Assembly: GCF_900167095.1 (NCBI RefSeq)
Contig: NZ_FUXG01000005.1
Coordinates: forward strand, 62,001 to 126,000
Direction of reading: 5' to 3'
DNA length: 64,000 bases
Source: Oceanospirillum multiglobuliferum
Lineage (GTDB): Bacteria > Pseudomonadota > Gammaproteobacteria > Pseudomonadales > Halomonadaceae
The position numbers and the translations under genes were made by a program. The notes below the pieces were generated by a model. It saw only the letters and a list, made by a program, of their open reading frames with translations. It ran no database searches and had not been told where the DNA came from. Positions 27,081 to 36,180 of the stretch are shown here, piece by piece (within the stretch, counting starts at the first letter, position 1; each line of letters begins with the position of its first letter).

Positions 27081-28811
27081 TTACTCACTTTCTGTTTCGC
27101 TATTCAACGGCAGCTCAAACCAAAATAGGCTGCCCTCGCCTTCTTGGCTTTCAAAACCAATTTGTCCACCCATAAGTTCAATTACGTTTTTGCAGAACGC
27201 AAGGCCTATCCCCGTGCCTTCTATACCACTATTTTCTGCATGAAGGCGATGGAAAGGCTGGAAAACTTCTTCTTTAAGTGCGTCAGGAATACCCATTCCA
27301 TGATCTATTACATGCACCCGAAGAAGGTTAGAGCCTATTGCAAATAGCTCAACAAAAACCTCTCCATCCGCACGATTATATTTAATCGCGTTGGTGAGCA
27401 AATTAATCAACACTTGCTTAACTTTGCCTAAATCAGCATAAACGGAAGGTAAGCTACCAATAGGTGGTATCAGTTGCAGTTGAACAGTATGATCAGCCGC
27501 CATCGGTTGTAGCATGCTGATAGACTCTTTTATCAACGGTAGTAGATTAAAGTGAGTTGGATTAAGTAGGTATTGTTTAGCCTCTATCTTCGCGAGGTCT
27601 AATACCTCATTGATCAGGTTGAGCAGGTGCCGACCACTGGTTGAAATTTGCTTAGTATACTCTAGCTGCTCTTCGTTGAGCGGCGCCTCATGATCAGACT
27701 CCAATAATTGAGCGAAACCGATAATGGCATTTAATGGTGTACGCAATTCGTGGTTCATATTCGACAAAAAGTCTGAGCGTGCTTTAAGCGCTTTTTCCGC
27801 CAGCTCTTTTGCCTCTGTCATCACTTTATTTGCTTGCTTGATTGAAGTGATATCCTCTTGCACCGATACAAAGTGGGTAATCTCACCTAGGTCATCATAC
27901 ATCGGGGCGATAGAGGCGATAACCCAGTAATGTTTACCGTCTTTTCGCTTGTTTTTGAACTCATCATACCAACTATTACCGCTGAGTAAGGTGTTCCACA
28001 TCTTCTGGTAATCAGCTTGTGTTTTCTCACCACCATTAAACAATCGTGGGTTTTGCCCTACCACTTCGCTCAAATTATAACCTGTCATCTGCAACAGCTT
28101 AGGGTTCGCATATTCGATCACGCCCTCTTTATTGGTAATCATGACACCAGAGGGGCTGTTATGTACTGCCAATGATAGCTTACGGCGTTCGGCTTCAGCC
28201 TGCACTTGCTCTGTAATATCTAGCAATGATGTCACCATTGCAGGTACACCATTGTATTCTGTTTTTGCCGACCGAATCTCCACCACAATTGATGCGCCAC
28301 CATCAATATCAATACTTTGCAAACAGCTGTGATTACATGACTCTGATAGTCGATGCTCTGAGAACCAATAATGGATAGGGCTATGTAATAATTCAGCTTC
28401 TGTTTTTTTAAGCAAACTGAAACAGGCCGCATTAACATCAATAATTTGACCGTGACTGTGCACAAAAATAGCCTCTCGGCTCAGCTCAGATAAACGCTTA
28501 AATCGGGTTTTTGCCTCTTGCAGCGCGCTAAGATTAGTCTGCTTCTCTCGATGACTGTCTAATAATAACAAGTAACGCTGGTGAACCGATTTTTGCTGTT
28601 GCCAAAGAAAATAAAGCAGTATTAAAGTAATCATGACACCAAGCACGATTAACATTATTGGGTCAGCGCTGTGAGACCAACACAGCCCCAATAGCAGCCA
28701 AGGCAGAAGACTTAGAGCCAGAATGGTTTTAAGTGGGCTTTTGGGTGGAGTTAGGTGGGCGTCCATTGCCGTTGCGGTGTCCATGCGGTTATTCGGCAAT
28801 GGCTTGTGCAA
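27081..28811 (-). CDS. PAS-domain sensor histidine kinase
   Basis: The 576-residue protein has two membrane helices (about 28-70) and a short coiled coil. A PAS domain (about 105-205) and a second PAS/PAC unit (about 210-330; GVMITNKEGVIEYANPKLLQMTGY) follow. HisKA has the phospho-His in NMNHELRTPLNAIIGFAQLL, and an HATPase domain ends the protein (GMGIPDALKEEVFQPF, GTGIGLAFCKNVIELMGG). It has no receiver domain and no regulator gene is adjacent. I keep the TTG at 28811 because AAGGGG lies 8 nt upstream. An ATG at 28784 is the alternative. Confidence 0.9.
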   Translation of the reverse strand: MHKPLPNNRMDTATAMDAHLTPPKSPLKTILALSLLPWLLLGLCWSHSADPIMLIVLGVMITLILLYFLWQQQKSVHQRYLLLLDSHREKQTNLSALQEAKTRFKRLSELSREAIFVHSHGQIIDVNAACFSLLKKTEAELLHSPIHYWFSEHRLSESCNHSCLQSIDIDGGASIVVEIRSAKTEYNGVPAMVTSLLDITEQVQAEAERRKLSLAVHNSPSGVMITNKEGVIEYANPKLLQMTGYNLSEVVGQNPRLFNGGEKTQADYQKMWNTLLSGNSWYDEFKNKRKDGKHYWVIASIAPMYDDLGEITHFVSVQEDITSIKQANKVMTEAKELAEKALKARSDFLSNMNHELRTPLNAIIGFAQLLESDHEAPLNEEQLEYTKQISTSGRHLLNLINEVLDLAKIEAKQYLLNPTHFNLLPLIKESISMLQPMAADHTVQLQLIPPIGSLPSVYADLGKVKQVLINLLTNAIKYNRADGEVFVELFAIGSNLLRVHVIDHGMGIPDALKEEVFQPFHRLHAENSGIEGTGIGLAFCKNVIELMGGQIGFESQEGEGSLFWFELPLNSETESE

Positions 28812-28994
28812 AATTAAAACCCCTTTCAGGTTAAGAGTATCTTTAGAATCTTAGTTGAAAGAGGTATTTTGCATTTATTTTTTACGCTTGCATCCCTATC
28901 TGCTGGAAGGCATTGCTTAGATCAAGTTACTTACATAATGTCACCGTTAGTGCCATACCCTGTAGTTGTTAGCTGTGTATAGCGTACTATGCGA

Positions 28995-29912
28995 TCAATG
29001 GCCAATAGGCTTGGCTATTTTGGGCTTGTGAAGCAAAGACCAGATCACTTTCCAACGGTTGACCAACATCGCCGTGAAAATTAACGCACACCCTGCTATT
29101 TGTAAGAGTGTCATGGTTTCTGATAGCCATAGGGCAGCAAATAGTGCCGTCCAAATCGGCTCTAAAGTCATGATAATGGCGGTATGGCTGGCAGGTGCCA
29201 TACCTTGTGCACGGGTTTGCAGGTAAAAACGCATACTGGTGGCAATAAAGGCGCTGGCGACTACCCATAGCCAAATCATTGGTGGCTGCTGTAGTTGCCA
29301 ATCCTCTAAAAAGAATGAGAGTACAAAGGATACCAAACCTGTAATAACCAGCTGCACGGCTGTTAAGGGTAGTGTTGGAATTTTGGCTGCATAGCGGCTG
29401 TTTAAGACAAAAAACAGGGCAAAAAGCACCGCTGCGATTAAAAAGAAAACCTCTCCCCAACCAAAGCTAAAATGGCTATCTAAAGAGAGACAGGCTAAGC
29501 CCGCCAGCACTACAGGTAGCGATAACCATAACGTTATGCTTGGGCGCTCACCAAACAACCAGCTGACCAGTGGGACTAACACAACGCCTAAACTGGTGAG
29601 AAATGCCCCTACGCCAACATGAGACGCGTAATGTAAGCCTAGAATCCAGCACACCATTGCAACGGCAAACACTGAGCCAACAGTGGCGGCTTGTTTTAGC
29701 TCTAGTTGATTTAAGCGCCTTAAGCTTTGATACCCTAATAGAACCAACACCAGTGCCGCTAAGCTAAAACGAATGCCCAAAAACAAAACGGGGCTGAGTC
29801 CTTGTAGCGCCTCTTTTGAAAATATCCAGCCCGCGCCCGCTAGCAGAGTGGTCAGTACTAACAATAGATCTGCTTGGGTTGATTGTGACATTGTGGTTTG
29901 AGACGGCCTCAT
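28995..29912 (-). CDS. DMT superfamily (EamA) transporter
   Basis: This 305-residue protein has about 10 hydrophobic helices in two EamA repeats (LLVLTTLLAGAGWIFSKEAL and FFLIAAVLFALFFVLNSRYA). A typical C-terminal segment (HTAIIMTLEPIWTALFAALWL) is present. Family members export amino acids or other metabolites, and the substrate is unknown. AAGGA lies 6 nt before the ATG at 29912. It is a single gene between the kinase and divergent phnA. Confidence 0.88.
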   Translation of the reverse strand: MRPSQTTMSQSTQADLLLVLTTLLAGAGWIFSKEALQGLSPVLFLGIRFSLAALVLVLLGYQSLRRLNQLELKQAATVGSVFAVAMVCWILGLHYASHVGVGAFLTSLGVVLVPLVSWLFGERPSITLWLSLPVVLAGLACLSLDSHFSFGWGEVFFLIAAVLFALFFVLNSRYAAKIPTLPLTAVQLVITGLVSFVLSFFLEDWQLQQPPMIWLWVVASAFIATSMRFYLQTRAQGMAPASHTAIIMTLEPIWTALFAALWLSETMTLLQIAGCALIFTAMLVNRWKVIWSLLHKPKIAKPIGH

Positions 29913-30023
29913 AGAAGTTCCTTATGGAGGTAGCAGTAGAGACACAATTTGTGTGGAAAGAGATTCACATTTTGTTTTAGAAAAAAGGCATAATAGCACC
30001 TCATTTGAATTTGGAATGTAAAG

Positions 30024-30587
30024 ATGAGTATTGAACAAGCGCTGAATGAACGTAGTGGTGGTAAATGTGAGTTATGTTCGGCAGAACAGAATTTGTCGGT
30101 CTATGAAGTACCGCCCGTTGACTCTAACTCTGACAAATGTGTTTTAGTTTGCCAAACCTGCCGCGAGCAAATTGAAGGGGCAGATTTAGACCACAACCAC
30201 TGGCGTTGCCTGTCTGATAGCATGTGGAGTGCGGTACCTGTGGTACAGGTGATGGCATGGCGTATGTTAAACCGTTTAGACTCTGAGCCTTGGGCGCAAG
30301 ATCTACTAGAAATGCTGTACTTAGATGATGAGTTGCTGGCTTGGGCCAAATCAGGCGCAGCGGCGGCAGACTTTGGTGTTCCGACTTTTGACAGCAATGG
30401 CGCTCAATTGGCGGCAGGCGATACGGTGACTCTGATCAAAGACTTAGATGTAAAGGGTACAACTTTTACGGCTAAACGTGGCACATCAGTACGTGGTATC
30501 TCTTTAACGGATAATCCTGAGCATATTGAAGGTCGTGTTAACGGTGTACGTATTGTGATCTTGACCAAGTACGTGAAAAAGGCTTAA
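30024..30587 (+). CDS. PhnA domain-containing protein
   Basis: The 187-residue protein has an N-terminal zinc-ribbon-like region (CELC, then CQTC) and a C-terminal PhnA/YjdM domain (FDSNGAQLAAGDTVTLIKDLDVKGT, TAKRGTSVRGISLTDNPEHIEGRVNG). The family was named from a gene near the phosphonate cluster, but members are not required for phosphonate use and the role is unclear. It is monocistronic. Confidence 0.88.
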   Translation: MSIEQALNERSGGKCELCSAEQNLSVYEVPPVDSNSDKCVLVCQTCREQIEGADLDHNHWRCLSDSMWSAVPVVQVMAWRMLNRLDSEPWAQDLLEMLYLDDELLAWAKSGAAAADFGVPTFDSNGAQLAAGDTVTLIKDLDVKGTTFTAKRGTSVRGISLTDNPEHIEGRVNGVRIVILTKYVKKA

Positions 30588-30607
30588 ACCGCTCGCTGAT
30601 TTAATAA

Positions 30608-30620
30608 TGACGAATCGTCA
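30608..30620. promoter_or_regulatory. TetR operator O1 (13-bp palindrome)
   Basis: TGACGAATCGTCA is a perfect palindrome around a central base. A nearly identical site lies 23 bp downstream and a third before the RND gene. It is probably bound by the TetR regulator encoded at 30703. Confidence 0.75.
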
Positions 30621-30629
30621 AAATTATTA

Positions 30630-30658
30630 TTGACGATTCGTCATTATAGTCCTACACT
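30630..30658 (+). promoter_or_regulatory. tetR promoter overlapped by operator O2
   Basis: TTGACG (30630-30635) and TACACT (30653-30658) are separated by 17 nt. The second palindrome TGACGATTCGTCA (30631-30643) covers the -35 hexamer. Binding there would block transcription, which fits autorepression. Confidence 0.65.
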
Positions 30659-30702
30659 CCCTTTCAACATCAATCCTTTCTCTTTTTTGAGTAAGCTGCA
30701 TT

Positions 30703-31455
30703 ATGACACCTAGAGTTGCCTCTCCCGATCAAATTGAAGCGCGTGAAATTGAGATCATTCAAGCCGCTGCACAATTAGTTGAAAAAGAAGGCGTCAATGG
30801 TTTGACGATCGACAAAGTGGTCGCAGTAGTACCTTATTCAAAAGGTACGGTTTACAACCATTTCAGCAGTAAAGAAGACCTACTAATCGCGCTTTGCATT
30901 TATAAACTTAACACCCTTAGCGGTATGTTTGCTCGTGCCAAAGCCTTTAATGGTAGCACCCGTGAGCGCTTGGTTGCTTTTCACATGGCCTACTTTTTAT
31001 ACGCCTTGTTATCTCCTGGGCAAGCGATGGCGGTGCTCTATACCAAGACCCCTGAAATTGAGTGCAAAGCTTCAGAATGTCGTATGGCTCGATTGACAAG
31101 TATTGATGGTGAATTACTGAGTATGGTGGTTGAGGTGATGGCCGAGGCACAGGCAAACCAAGAGGTTCACCTGCCTCCTCATTTGAACTTACAGCAAGTG
31201 GCCTTTGGCAACTGGTCTATCGCCTTTGGCACAATTGCATTATTGAACTCTCATTTAGACCCTTGCCCCGTTTCGCAAGGTTTATTAATCGACCGAGAGT
31301 ATTTTAATAACGTCAATGCACTACTTGATGGTTACGGTTTTCAACCTTTAAGTCCCGTGTTTGATTTTCAACACTGCATTGAGCGTCTTTTAAAAGAGGT
31401 GTTTGCTGAAGAGGTGGCGCTGTTGGCGCAGCGTGGCCGAACCTTGATGATTTAA
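30703..31455 (+). CDS. TetR/AcrR family transcriptional regulator
   Basis: The 250-residue protein has an N-terminal TetR helix-turn-helix (about residues 15-62; IIQAAAQLVEKEGVNGLTIDKV, then SKGTVYNHFSSKEDLLIAL). A longer than average, all-helical ligand-binding domain follows. It is cytosolic and probably represses itself and the export operon that follows, since the same palindrome lies before both. The ligand is unknown. A terminator follows the gene, so the downstream operon needs its own promoter. Confidence 0.92.
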   Translation: MTPRVASPDQIEAREIEIIQAAAQLVEKEGVNGLTIDKVVAVVPYSKGTVYNHFSSKEDLLIALCIYKLNTLSGMFARAKAFNGSTRERLVAFHMAYFLYALLSPGQAMAVLYTKTPEIECKASECRMARLTSIDGELLSMVVEVMAEAQANQEVHLPPHLNLQQVAFGNWSIAFGTIALLNSHLDPCPVSQGLLIDREYFNNVNALLDGYGFQPLSPVFDFQHCIERLLKEVFAEEVALLAQRGRTLMI

Positions 31456-31461
31456 TTTAAG

Positions 31462-31484
31462 AAGCAGCTTAAAGCTGCTTTTTT
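31462..31484 (+). terminator. Intrinsic terminator after tetR
   Basis: AAGCAGC (31462-31468) pairs with GCTGCTT (31474-31480) around a TTAAA loop and is followed by a T-run. It separates tetR from the RND operon. Confidence 0.8.
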
Positions 31485-31497
31485 AACCTTATTTTAG

Positions 31498-31510
31498 TGA
31501 CGATTCGTCA
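31498..31510. promoter_or_regulatory. TetR operator O3 upstream of the RND operon
   Basis: TGACGATTCGTCA is identical to O2 in the tetR promoter. It lies 77 bp before the RND start codon. I could not place a confident -35/-10 pair around it. Confidence 0.7.
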
Positions 31511-31587
31511 TTAAACCTTAACGGGCACTGAACAAAAAATGCAATGCCCTTAATTTAGAAGCTCAGACAAATAAGAGGATCTTGATC

Positions 31588-33918
31588 ATGTCTGAACGAT
31601 TTTTTAAAACACTGCTGCACCGCCCGTTACTGACAGTTTTAGCCATGTTAGCCTTGATTGTCTTTGCGGCTATGGGCGCACAAAAGCTGGTCTTCAAAAG
31701 TGACTACCGTGTCTTTTTTGGCCCTGAAAACCCACAGCTGCAAGCCTTTGAGGCGATGCAAAAGGTTTATACCAAAAGTGACAACGTAGCTTTTGTGATT
31801 GCACCTAAAGATCAGGTAATTTTTAGTCCTGATCATTTAGCGGCGATTCAAAAGATCACCACAGAATCATGGCAGGTGCCCTATTCTACCCGTGTCGACT
31901 CTGTTACCAACTACCAATATAGCCACGCTGAAGAAGATGACTTATTGGTAGAGGATTTGGTGTCTGACCCTCAATCGATGGATGCAGCTGAACTACAAGC
32001 CGCCCTTAAAATTGCGGTTGAAGATCCTCTGCTACAAAAACGCCTGATTTCGCCATCAGCTCATGTTGCAGTGGTCAACGTGACTTTACAGTTGCCGGGC
32101 GTGAACCCTGTTGAGGAAGTGCCTGCGGTTGCCAGTAAAGTGCGCGCCATTCGTGACCAGATTGTGGCGGAACACCCTGATCTTGATGTCATGCTGTCAG
32201 GTGTGGTCATGATGAACACCAGCTTTGCTGAAGCTTCTATCAATGACAGTAGTACCCTAGTGCCACTGATGTTCTTAGTGGTGGCGGTTACTATTGGTTT
32301 AATGCTTCGCACGGTGACGGGTACTATTTCAAGCGTTGTGATTATCCTCACGACCATTGCGGCTACTATGGGGCTTGCAGGCTGGATGGGGTTCTATCTT
32401 ACAGGGCCTTCTGCGGCAGCACCTACCGTGATTTTAACCTTGGCAGTAGCCGACTGTATCCATATTCTTGCAACGCTGTTTTATGAGATGCGTCATGGTG
32501 TAGAGAAGCGAAAAGCCTTGTTAGACAGTTTGAAAATCAATCTACAGCCCGTGTTTTTGACCAGCGCGACCACTGCGATTGGTTTCTTGGCGATGAACTT
32601 CTCTGATTCTCCACCCTTCCGTGATCTAGGTAACATGGTAGCGATGGGTGTGATGATCGCCTTTGTATTATCCATCACCTTATTCCCTGCCTTATTGATG
32701 TTGTTGCCGTTACAGGTGAAACAGAAGCAGGAAGAAGACTCCGACATGATGTTAGCGTTAAGTGGCTTTGTGATTCGCAATCGTCGAATATTGCTGCCCG
32801 CGATGACCGCCATATTGATTGTGATCTCGCTTTTTGTACCCCGTAACGAGTTGAATGATGACTCGGTTAAGTACTTTGATCAGCGTGTCGAGTTCCGCCA
32901 AGCCACCGACTTTATGCAAGATAACCTGAGTGGTATGGCCACCATCGAGCTGTCTTTAGACAGTGGCGTGAGTAGTGGTATCAACAGCCCTGAGTTTCTA
33001 CAAACGGTCGAAGATTTCAGCAACTGGTTACGTACTCAGCCAGAAACTGAGCATGTGAATACCATTACCGACATCATCAAGCGTCTGAACAAAAACATGC
33101 ACGGTGATGATCCGTCTTACTATAAGTTGCCTGACAGCCAAGAGCTTGCGGCGCAATATCTGCTGTTATATGAGATGTCGCTGCCTTACGGCTTAGATCT
33201 GAACAACCAACTGAATGTTGATAAATCATCAACCCGTATCATTGGTACGTTTAAAAACCTAACCAACAATGAACAGATTGACGTTGAAAACCGCATTGCA
33301 GCTTGGTTTGCACAGCACGCACCACAATACCAACTGACGATGGCCAGCCCAACGTTGATGTTTGCTCATATCGGTCAGCGTAATATTATCAGCATGGTAA
33401 GCGGTACATTAGTGGCGCTGTTGTTGATCTCTTTACTGCTCGGTTTTGCACTGCGCTCGGTACGTTTTGGTTTAATCAGCTTGTTACCCAATCTGCTACC
33501 TGCGGGTGTTGCCTTTGGTATTTGGGGCTTAAGCGTCGGCCAAATTGGCTTAGGTCTGTCGGTTGTTGCCAGTATGACCTTAGGTATTGTGGTAGATGAT
33601 ACCGTTCACTTCTTAAGTAAATACCTCTATGCCCGTCGTAATCGTAACGCCACCAGTGAGCAAGCTGTACAGTATGCTTTTGGCAGTGTAGGGCGCGCAT
33701 TATGGGTGACCACCTTTGTATTGGTGTGCGGCTTTATGGTATTGGCGCAGTCAACATTCAAAGTGAATGCGGAGATGGGCTTGATGACCGCCATCACCAT
33801 TTTAATCGCTTTAATTGTCGACTTCTTATTCTTGCCACCTTTATTGATGAAGCTAGATAACGAGAAAAATATCACTTCAACTGATCATTCAGCACAAGGA
33901 GCTGCTCATGTCTCTTAA
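31588..33918 (+). CDS. RND superfamily (MMPL/COG1033-type) exporter
   Basis: The 776-residue protein shows the RND duplication. It has one N-terminal helix, a large periplasmic loop (about 45-215) and a block of five helices (with LAVADCIHILATLFYEM). A second single helix, loop and helix block follow (with LGIVVDDTVHFLSKY). The charged residues in the two central helices are the usual proton relay. It is shorter than AcrB-type pumps and resembles COG1033/MMPL exporters of lipids or other hydrophobic compounds; the substrate is unknown. I chose the ATG at 31588, with AAGAGGA 8 nt upstream. It overlaps the next gene by 11 nt. Confidence 0.88.
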   Translation: MSERFFKTLLHRPLLTVLAMLALIVFAAMGAQKLVFKSDYRVFFGPENPQLQAFEAMQKVYTKSDNVAFVIAPKDQVIFSPDHLAAIQKITTESWQVPYSTRVDSVTNYQYSHAEEDDLLVEDLVSDPQSMDAAELQAALKIAVEDPLLQKRLISPSAHVAVVNVTLQLPGVNPVEEVPAVASKVRAIRDQIVAEHPDLDVMLSGVVMMNTSFAEASINDSSTLVPLMFLVVAVTIGLMLRTVTGTISSVVIILTTIAATMGLAGWMGFYLTGPSAAAPTVILTLAVADCIHILATLFYEMRHGVEKRKALLDSLKINLQPVFLTSATTAIGFLAMNFSDSPPFRDLGNMVAMGVMIAFVLSITLFPALLMLLPLQVKQKQEEDSDMMLALSGFVIRNRRILLPAMTAILIVISLFVPRNELNDDSVKYFDQRVEFRQATDFMQDNLSGMATIELSLDSGVSSGINSPEFLQTVEDFSNWLRTQPETEHVNTITDIIKRLNKNMHGDDPSYYKLPDSQELAAQYLLLYEMSLPYGLDLNNQLNVDKSSTRIIGTFKNLTNNEQIDVENRIAAWFAQHAPQYQLTMASPTLMFAHIGQRNIISMVSGTLVALLLISLLLGFALRSVRFGLISLLPNLLPAGVAFGIWGLSVGQIGLGLSVVASMTLGIVVDDTVHFLSKYLYARRNRNATSEQAVQYAFGSVGRALWVTTFVLVCGFMVLAQSTFKVNAEMGLMTAITILIALIVDFLFLPPLLMKLDNEKNITSTDHSAQGAAHVS

Positions 33919-34702
33919 ATACCCTTTACTGGCCATCACGCTGACAAGCCTGAGTATCACCAGCACTTTTACTTTGGCAGAAACCGCTGAAGAGAAAGGC
34001 CGCAATATCATGATTGAAATGGATAAACGTGATACGGGCTGGCAAGACATGCAAGCGGGCATGCAGATGATTCTACGCAATGCCCAAGGTGAAGAGAGCG
34101 TGCGAGAGATTCGCATGAAATCCCTTGAGCAAGAAAATGATGGCGACAAAAGCCTGACCATTTTTGATGAGCCTAAGGATGTGAAAGGTACAGCATTTTT
34201 AAGCTTCTCTCATGTCGACAAAGATGATGACCAATGGCTGTATCTGCCTGCGCTGGGTCGTGTAAAGCGTATCTCATCCAGTAATAAGTCTGGCCCATTT
34301 ATGGGGTCAGAGTTTTCTTATGAGGATATGGGGTCTTTTGAAATTGATAAATACAGCTACAACTTTATCAAAGAAGAGCCTTGCGGTAATTTAACTTGCT
34401 TGGTTGTAGAGAGCTTTCCAAAAGACAAAAAATCAGGTTACACCCGTCGCATCAGCTGGGTAGATAACAGCGAATACCGTATGCAAAAGCTCGACTTTTA
34501 TGACCGCAAAAACAGCTTGTTGAAAACCTTATCTTTTGAAGGCTATCAGCAATATGCAGGTCAATTCTGGCGGGCAGATAAACTAAAAATGCAAAATCAT
34601 CAGAACGGTAAAAGCACAGAGCTAGTCTGGAGCGGTTATCAGTTTAAATCAGGTTTAGATGATGCCGATTTCAATAAAAACGCCTTAAAACGTGCTCGAT
34701 AA
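33908..34702 (+). CDS. Outer membrane lipoprotein-sorting (LolA-like) periplasmic protein
   Basis: This 264-residue protein has a signal peptide (about 1-24). Its body matches the LolA-like family often annotated as outer membrane lipoprotein-sorting protein: FLSFSHVDKDDDQWLYLPALGRVKRISSSNKSGPFMGSEFSYEDM. Paired cysteines occur at EEPCGNLTCLVVES. Such proteins carry hydrophobic ligands in a β-fold and usually accompany COG1033 RND exporters. Its start lies inside the end of the RND gene, indicating coupled translation. It would ferry the exported molecule across the periplasm (inference). Confidence 0.85.
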   Translation: MSLKYPLLAITLTSLSITSTFTLAETAEEKGRNIMIEMDKRDTGWQDMQAGMQMILRNAQGEESVREIRMKSLEQENDGDKSLTIFDEPKDVKGTAFLSFSHVDKDDDQWLYLPALGRVKRISSSNKSGPFMGSEFSYEDMGSFEIDKYSYNFIKEEPCGNLTCLVVESFPKDKKSGYTRRISWVDNSEYRMQKLDFYDRKNSLLKTLSFEGYQQYAGQFWRADKLKMQNHQNGKSTELVWSGYQFKSGLDDADFNKNALKRAR

Positions 34703-34716
34703 ATAAGGAGCAGGGG

Positions 34717-35913
34717 ATGAGTTTTCAGCAACCTGCTCGGTTTTTGACGGCAGCACTGTTCAGTGCTGCCATCAATACCGCTTGGGCAGATATTGAGTTC
34801 AGTGGCAAGGTTGATTTAGAAGCCAGCTTGTTCAGTGAAACCGCCAGTCATAGTCAGCAAAAAGACAGTAATCTGTCTGTTCTGATTCAGCCCCAGTGGG
34901 TTTGGCAGGATGAAGACCAAAACAACTTGGTGCAGTTTAGCCCGATGTTGCGTGTTGATCAGAACGACAGCAATCGCAGTCATGGCGACATTCGAGAGTT
35001 GTATTGGATTCATGTTCAGAATGACTGGGAGTTACGCACGGGTCTGCGTAAAGAGTTTTGGGGCGTTACCGAGTTTCAGCATCTGGTGGATGTGATTAAC
35101 CAAACGGATCAAGTCGAAAATGTCAGCGGTGAAGAGAAGCTGGGTCAACCTATGGTTAATCTATCTTTGATTCGTGAAACTGGGATCTGGGATTTTTACC
35201 TATTACCAAGCTTTCGTGAACGTACTTTTGCCAGTATTGAAGGCCGACCCTCTTATGGCTTAAATGTCAGTAAAAATGCCACCTATGAAAGTTCAGACAA
35301 AGATCGTCATTTAGATGCAGCGATTCGCTGGAGCCAAAACTTTGACTGGCTTGATCTTAGCTTGTCAGCTTTTAAAGGCACAAACCGAGAGCCCGTATTA
35401 AAAGCAAGTCTTGAAAATGGGCAAGCTGTTTTAGTACCTCATTATGAGCAGATGACTCAATTTGGTGGTACAGCACAGGTAATTGAGGGTGACTGGCTGC
35501 TTAAGCTTGAGCTAATCTATCGTGACAGTAGCAGCACGCAATATAGTGCGATACAGACGGGCTTTGAATATACCCTGTATGCTATTGCTGACAGTGATAT
35601 TGATCTGGGCTTAATCAGCGAGTATGGCTGGGATGAGCGTGGCAAGTCAGCGACCAGCATCATGCAAAATGACCTGTTTGGTGGCTTACGTTTTGCTTTT
35701 AATGATGAAGCAGGTACGGAAATTCTGGCAGGAGTTGGTCGAGATCTTGACTTTGATACGACCAGTTTCAGTGCGGAAGCCAGCCAGCGTTTGAACAATG
35801 ACTGGAAAATCAGCGGGGAGATGCGCATGGTGGAGGCCAATAACCGTGCAGACCCCTTGTATAGCTTTCGAAAGGATGACTATATAAAAGGCACGTTGAG
35901 CTGGTATTTTTAG
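34717..35913 (+). CDS. Predicted outer membrane β-barrel protein
   Basis: The 398-residue protein has a signal peptide ending near AWA (about residue 24) and then alternating β-strand patterns throughout. It ends in the aromatic tail LSWYF typical of outer membrane barrels inserted by BamA. I do not recognise a named family with certainty; it resembles barrel proteins (DUF1302-like) coded with RND/MMPL exporters. It is the third gene of the operon, 14 nt after the LolA-like gene, and is followed by a terminator. A role as the outer-membrane end of the export path is inference. Confidence 0.75.
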   Translation: MSFQQPARFLTAALFSAAINTAWADIEFSGKVDLEASLFSETASHSQQKDSNLSVLIQPQWVWQDEDQNNLVQFSPMLRVDQNDSNRSHGDIRELYWIHVQNDWELRTGLRKEFWGVTEFQHLVDVINQTDQVENVSGEEKLGQPMVNLSLIRETGIWDFYLLPSFRERTFASIEGRPSYGLNVSKNATYESSDKDRHLDAAIRWSQNFDWLDLSLSAFKGTNREPVLKASLENGQAVLVPHYEQMTQFGGTAQVIEGDWLLKLELIYRDSSSTQYSAIQTGFEYTLYAIADSDIDLGLISEYGWDERGKSATSIMQNDLFGGLRFAFNDEAGTEILAGVGRDLDFDTTSFSAEASQRLNNDWKISGEMRMVEANNRADPLYSFRKDDYIKGTLSWYF

Positions 35914-35952
35914 CGCTTATCTTTAATTAATAATGATATAAGCAAGTTATCT

Positions 35953-35983
35953 AATCCCTCGTATAATTTCCGAGGGATTTTTT
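35953..35983 (+). terminator. Intrinsic terminator of the RND operon
   Basis: AATCCCTCG (35953-35961) pairs with CGAGGGATT (35971-35979) around a 9-nt loop and is followed by T residues. The AT-rich stretch from there to 36180 shows no further feature. Confidence 0.85.
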
Positions 35984-36180
35984 ATATAAAAATGATTTGT
36001 ATCAAGAGTGCTGATGTTTTTGCTACCTAGAAAAAAACCTTTGTTTTAGGGCTGAAAAAAATGGTGTAAGAATATGAGTGGCTTAACAAAAAAATAATAT
36101 AGAGGTATACAGAAAACTATTTTCCAGTATGATTGTGTATTCTTGTAACATTTTGTATTCAATCTGTAGATTAATTAAAA

